From: Clostridia bacterium
Lineage (GTDB): Bacteria; Bacillota; Clostridia; TANB77; CAG-465
Direction of reading: 5' to 3'
Assembly: GCA_900772475.1 (NCBI GenBank)
Contig: CAAHEI010000011.1
Location: forward strand, 1-25,637
Length of the DNA: 25,637 nucleotides
In this document: piece by piece, positions 23,576 to 25,637 of the stretch
Position numbering within the stretch: position 1 is the stretch's first letter
Layout: each line of letters opens with the position of its first letter
Translations under genes and position numbers: made by a program
Notes under the pieces: model-generated
Seen by the model: only the letters and a program-made list of their open reading frames with translations
Told to the model about the DNA's origin: nothing
Database searches by the model: none

Positions 23576-25396
23576 ATGGATAAAAAAAAGAAAAATGGAA
23601 TGCTTGGAACATTACTTACATACGTATTACTAATTGGTGTTACTATATTTATGATTTCAATGCTTAATACTAATGTAACTAAAGATATGTCATATAGCGA
23701 GTTTATGCAAAAAATAAACGAAGACTCTGTAGAAAAAGTTGAAATAACAAATGATAGGCTAACTGCAAACGTTAAACTTAAAAATGAGGAAAACTCAGTT
23801 AGGGTTGTGAATATACCTTCTACAACTACTTTTATGGAAGACGTAGGTGAAAAATTAAATGAAGGAAAATTTGAATTAGTAGTTCTTGAACCATCATTTT
23901 GGGAAGTTGTAGGACCTATGATTCCTAACATATTACTTTTATTAGGTACTTTATTTATCTTTATTTTCATGTTAAGACGTACAACTGATAGTAATAGCAA
24001 AGCTATGAGTTTTGGAAAGAATAGAGCTAGAATGATTGATAAAAATTCTAAGAAAAAAGTAACTTTTGCAGATGTGGCTGGTTTAGATGAGGAAAAAGAA
24101 GAATTACAAGAGGTAACTGAATTTTTAAAGAATCCAAAGAAATATCATGATATGGGAGCTAGAATTCCAAGAGGTATGTTACTTGTTGGTCATCCAGGAA
24201 CAGGTAAAACATTACTTGCAAAAGCAGTTGCTGGAGAAGCAAACGTTCCGTTTTTCTCTATAAGTGGATCTGATTTTGTTGAAATGTTTGTTGGTGTTGG
24301 TGCATCAAGGGTAAGAGATCTTTTTGCAGAAGCTAAAGCACATGCTCCATGTATTGTATTTATTGACGAATTAGATGCCGTTGGTAGACATAGAGGAGCT
24401 GGCGTTGGTGGGGGTCACGATGAAAGAGAGCAAACGCTAAATCAATTACTAGTTGAAATGGACGGATTTGAAGATAGACAAAGTGTTATTGTTATGGCTG
24501 CTACAAATAGAGTTGATATATTAGATCCAGCTTTACTTAGACCTGGTAGATTTGACAGACAAATAGTGGTTGGTTCACCTGATATAGGTGCAAGGGAAAA
24601 AATACTTGAGTTACATGCAAAGAAAAAGCCATTTGCCTCTGATATAGATTTTAAAGTTATTGCTAAAAACACAGCAGGATTTTCTGGTGCAGATTTAGAA
24701 AATATGATAAATGAGGCAACAATTCTTGCAACACGTAAAAATAAAAAAATTGTTGAAATGGAAGACGTTGAAGAAGCAATGGTTAAAGTTATGATGGGAC
24801 CAGAGAAGAAGAGTAAAATAATAAGTGATAAAGAAAAAAGACTTACTGCATACCATGAAGCAGGTCATGCTGTTGTATCAAGATTTTTACCAAATCATGA
24901 TACAGTACATCAAATTTCAATTATACCAAGAGGTATGGCAGGTGGTTATACAATGTATAAACCAAATGAAGATAAAAGTTTCATGTCTATGACAGAAATG
25001 AAAGAAAATATTGTATCATTACTTGGTGGAAGAGTTGCTGAAAAGCTTGTGTTAAATGATATAAGTACAGGTGCTTCAAATGATATTGAAAGAGCAAGTA
25101 AAATTGCAAGAGATATGGTAACTAAATATGGAATGTCAGATAAACTTGGACCTATTACATTTGGTGAGACACAAGAAGAAGTATTTCTTGGAATGGAAAG
25201 AAATAATGGTAGAAACTATAGTGAAAAAGTTGCTGCTCAAATTGATGAAGAAGTTGGAAATATTATAAACGGTGGATATAAATATGCTGAAAAATTATTA
25301 AAAGAAAATATTGACAAACTTCATAAAGTCGCTGAAATTTTAATTGAAAAAGAAAAGATTAGTGCAGAAGAATTTGAAGCTGTTTTTAATCAATAA
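23576..25396 (+). CDS. ftsH: ATP-dependent zinc metalloprotease FtsH
   Basis: The 606-residue protein has two N-terminal membrane helices (about 9-30 and 115-135) flanking an extracytoplasmic domain, an AAA+ module with Walker A GHPGTGKT (205-212), Walker B FIDELDAVG, the second region of homology ATNRVDILDPALLRPGRFDR, and an M41 protease domain with zinc motif HEAGH (427-431). It degrades damaged or short-lived membrane and cytoplasmic proteins. The ATG at 23576 follows GAAGGGAG; a TTG at 23555 lies ahead of that site and is rejected. The second Walker A residue is His where Pro is usual. A strong terminator follows, ending the operon. Confidence 0.96.
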   Translation: MDKKKKNGMLGTLLTYVLLIGVTIFMISMLNTNVTKDMSYSEFMQKINEDSVEKVEITNDRLTANVKLKNEENSVRVVNIPSTTTFMEDVGEKLNEGKFELVVLEPSFWEVVGPMIPNILLLLGTLFIFIFMLRRTTDSNSKAMSFGKNRARMIDKNSKKKVTFADVAGLDEEKEELQEVTEFLKNPKKYHDMGARIPRGMLLVGHPGTGKTLLAKAVAGEANVPFFSISGSDFVEMFVGVGASRVRDLFAEAKAHAPCIVFIDELDAVGRHRGAGVGGGHDEREQTLNQLLVEMDGFEDRQSVIVMAATNRVDILDPALLRPGRFDRQIVVGSPDIGAREKILELHAKKKPFASDIDFKVIAKNTAGFSGADLENMINEATILATRKNKKIVEMEDVEEAMVKVMMGPEKKSKIISDKEKRLTAYHEAGHAVVSRFLPNHDTVHQISIIPRGMAGGYTMYKPNEDKSFMSMTEMKENIVSLLGGRVAEKLVLNDISTGASNDIERASKIARDMVTKYGMSDKLGPITFGETQEEVFLGMERNNGRNYSEKVAAQIDEEVGNIINGGYKYAEKLLKENIDKLHKVAEILIEKEKISAEEFEAVFNQ

Positions 25397-25407
25397 TAAT
25401 ATTTAGG

Positions 25408-25446
25408 AGAGTATTAATTGGATATTTAATTAATACTCTTTTTTTA
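25408..25446 (+). terminator. Terminator of the gdpP-ftsH operon
   Basis: AGAGTATTAATT (25408-25419) pairs perfectly over 12 bp with AATTAATACTCT (25428-25439), with an 8-nt loop and a run of six or more T. Confidence 0.9.
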
Positions 25447-25522
25447 ATATAATAGGAAGATCATATCAACAGGTAAAATTACAAGTTGAGAAAAAATAAA
25501 TTTTTTATTTCTCATCAAACTA

Positions 25523-25551
25523 TTTACTATTAAAAAAATATGTGGTATAAT
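25523..25551 (+). promoter_or_regulatory. Promoter of the tRNA-Glu gene
   Basis: TTTACT (25523-25528) and TATAAT (25546-25551) have a 17-nt spacer, with an extended -10 TGG in front of TATAAT. The tRNA begins 12 nt downstream. Confidence 0.75.
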
Positions 25552-25563
25552 AACTACATTGTT

Positions 25564-25637
25564 GGCCCCTTGGTCAAGCGGTTAAGACGCCACCCTCTCA
25601 AGGTGGAATCATGGGTTCGATTCCCGTAGGGGTCACC
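25564..25637 (+). tRNA. tRNA-Glu (anticodon CUC), last base beyond the window
   Basis: The acceptor stem pairs GGCCCCT with AGGGGTC, the D stem GTC with GAC, the anticodon stem CCACC with GGTGG around CTCTCAA, and the T stem ATGGG with CCCGT around TTCGATT. The anticodon is CTC, reading GAG for glutamate. The discriminator base A and CC are present at 25635-25637; the final A of CCA would be just outside. Other tRNAs may follow. Confidence 0.92.

Overview
The window is AT-rich DNA from a spore-forming member of the Firmicutes, most likely a Clostridia-class anaerobe. The evidence is the S10-spc gene order, AGGAGG-type ribosome binding sites on almost every gene, a Spo0A master regulator, two alpha/beta-type small acid-soluble spore proteins (SASPs) and a GdpP-L9-DnaB cluster. 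Genus cannot be read from the sequence. The zinc-type S14, BspA-like leucine-rich repeats and pilin-like GLUG protein would suit a gut clostridial lineage, but that is inference.

Region 1 (1-3495) is accessory: the 3' part of a large BspA-like leucine-rich repeat surface protein, then a small unknown membrane protein whose best start codon is out of frame with the body of the gene. Region 2 (3496-14292) is one long ribosomal protein operon, rpsJ-rplC-rplD-rplW-rplB-rpsS-rplV-rpsC-rplP-rpmC-rpsQ-rplN-rplX-rplE-rpsN-rpsH-rplF-rplR-rpsE-rplO-secY. It has a strong promoter, a structured leader of about 215 nt with a candidate attenuator, and a large potential hairpin between rpsJ and rplC. rpmD (L30) is missing between rpsE and rplO, and a terminator directly follows secY, so adk-map-infA-rpmJ-rpsM and the rest are not linked here.

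Region 3 (14293-17100) is on mixed strands: a small two-helix membrane protein, an ssp gene, a prepilin-like GLUG-repeat surface protein split by an apparent +1 frameshift, and a second, nearly identical ssp gene. Region 4 (17200-18185) is spo0A with its own promoter and an upstream 0A box. The following gap of about 580 bp holds the spo0A terminator and, on the minus strand, a decayed fragment of a TnpB-type (IS200/IS605 OrfB) protein.

Region 5 (18658-25446) is a housekeeping operon, gdpP-rplI-dnaB-tilS-ftsH: cyclic di-AMP hydrolysis, ribosomal protein L9, replicative helicase, tRNA-Ile lysidine synthetase and a membrane protease, ending at a strong terminator. A tRNA-Glu(CUC) gene with its own promoter runs to the last base of the window. 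No intact mobile element, CRISPR array or defence system was seen. The most interesting signals are RNA-level (S10 leader and rpsJ-rplC hairpin) and decayed or frameshifted loci.
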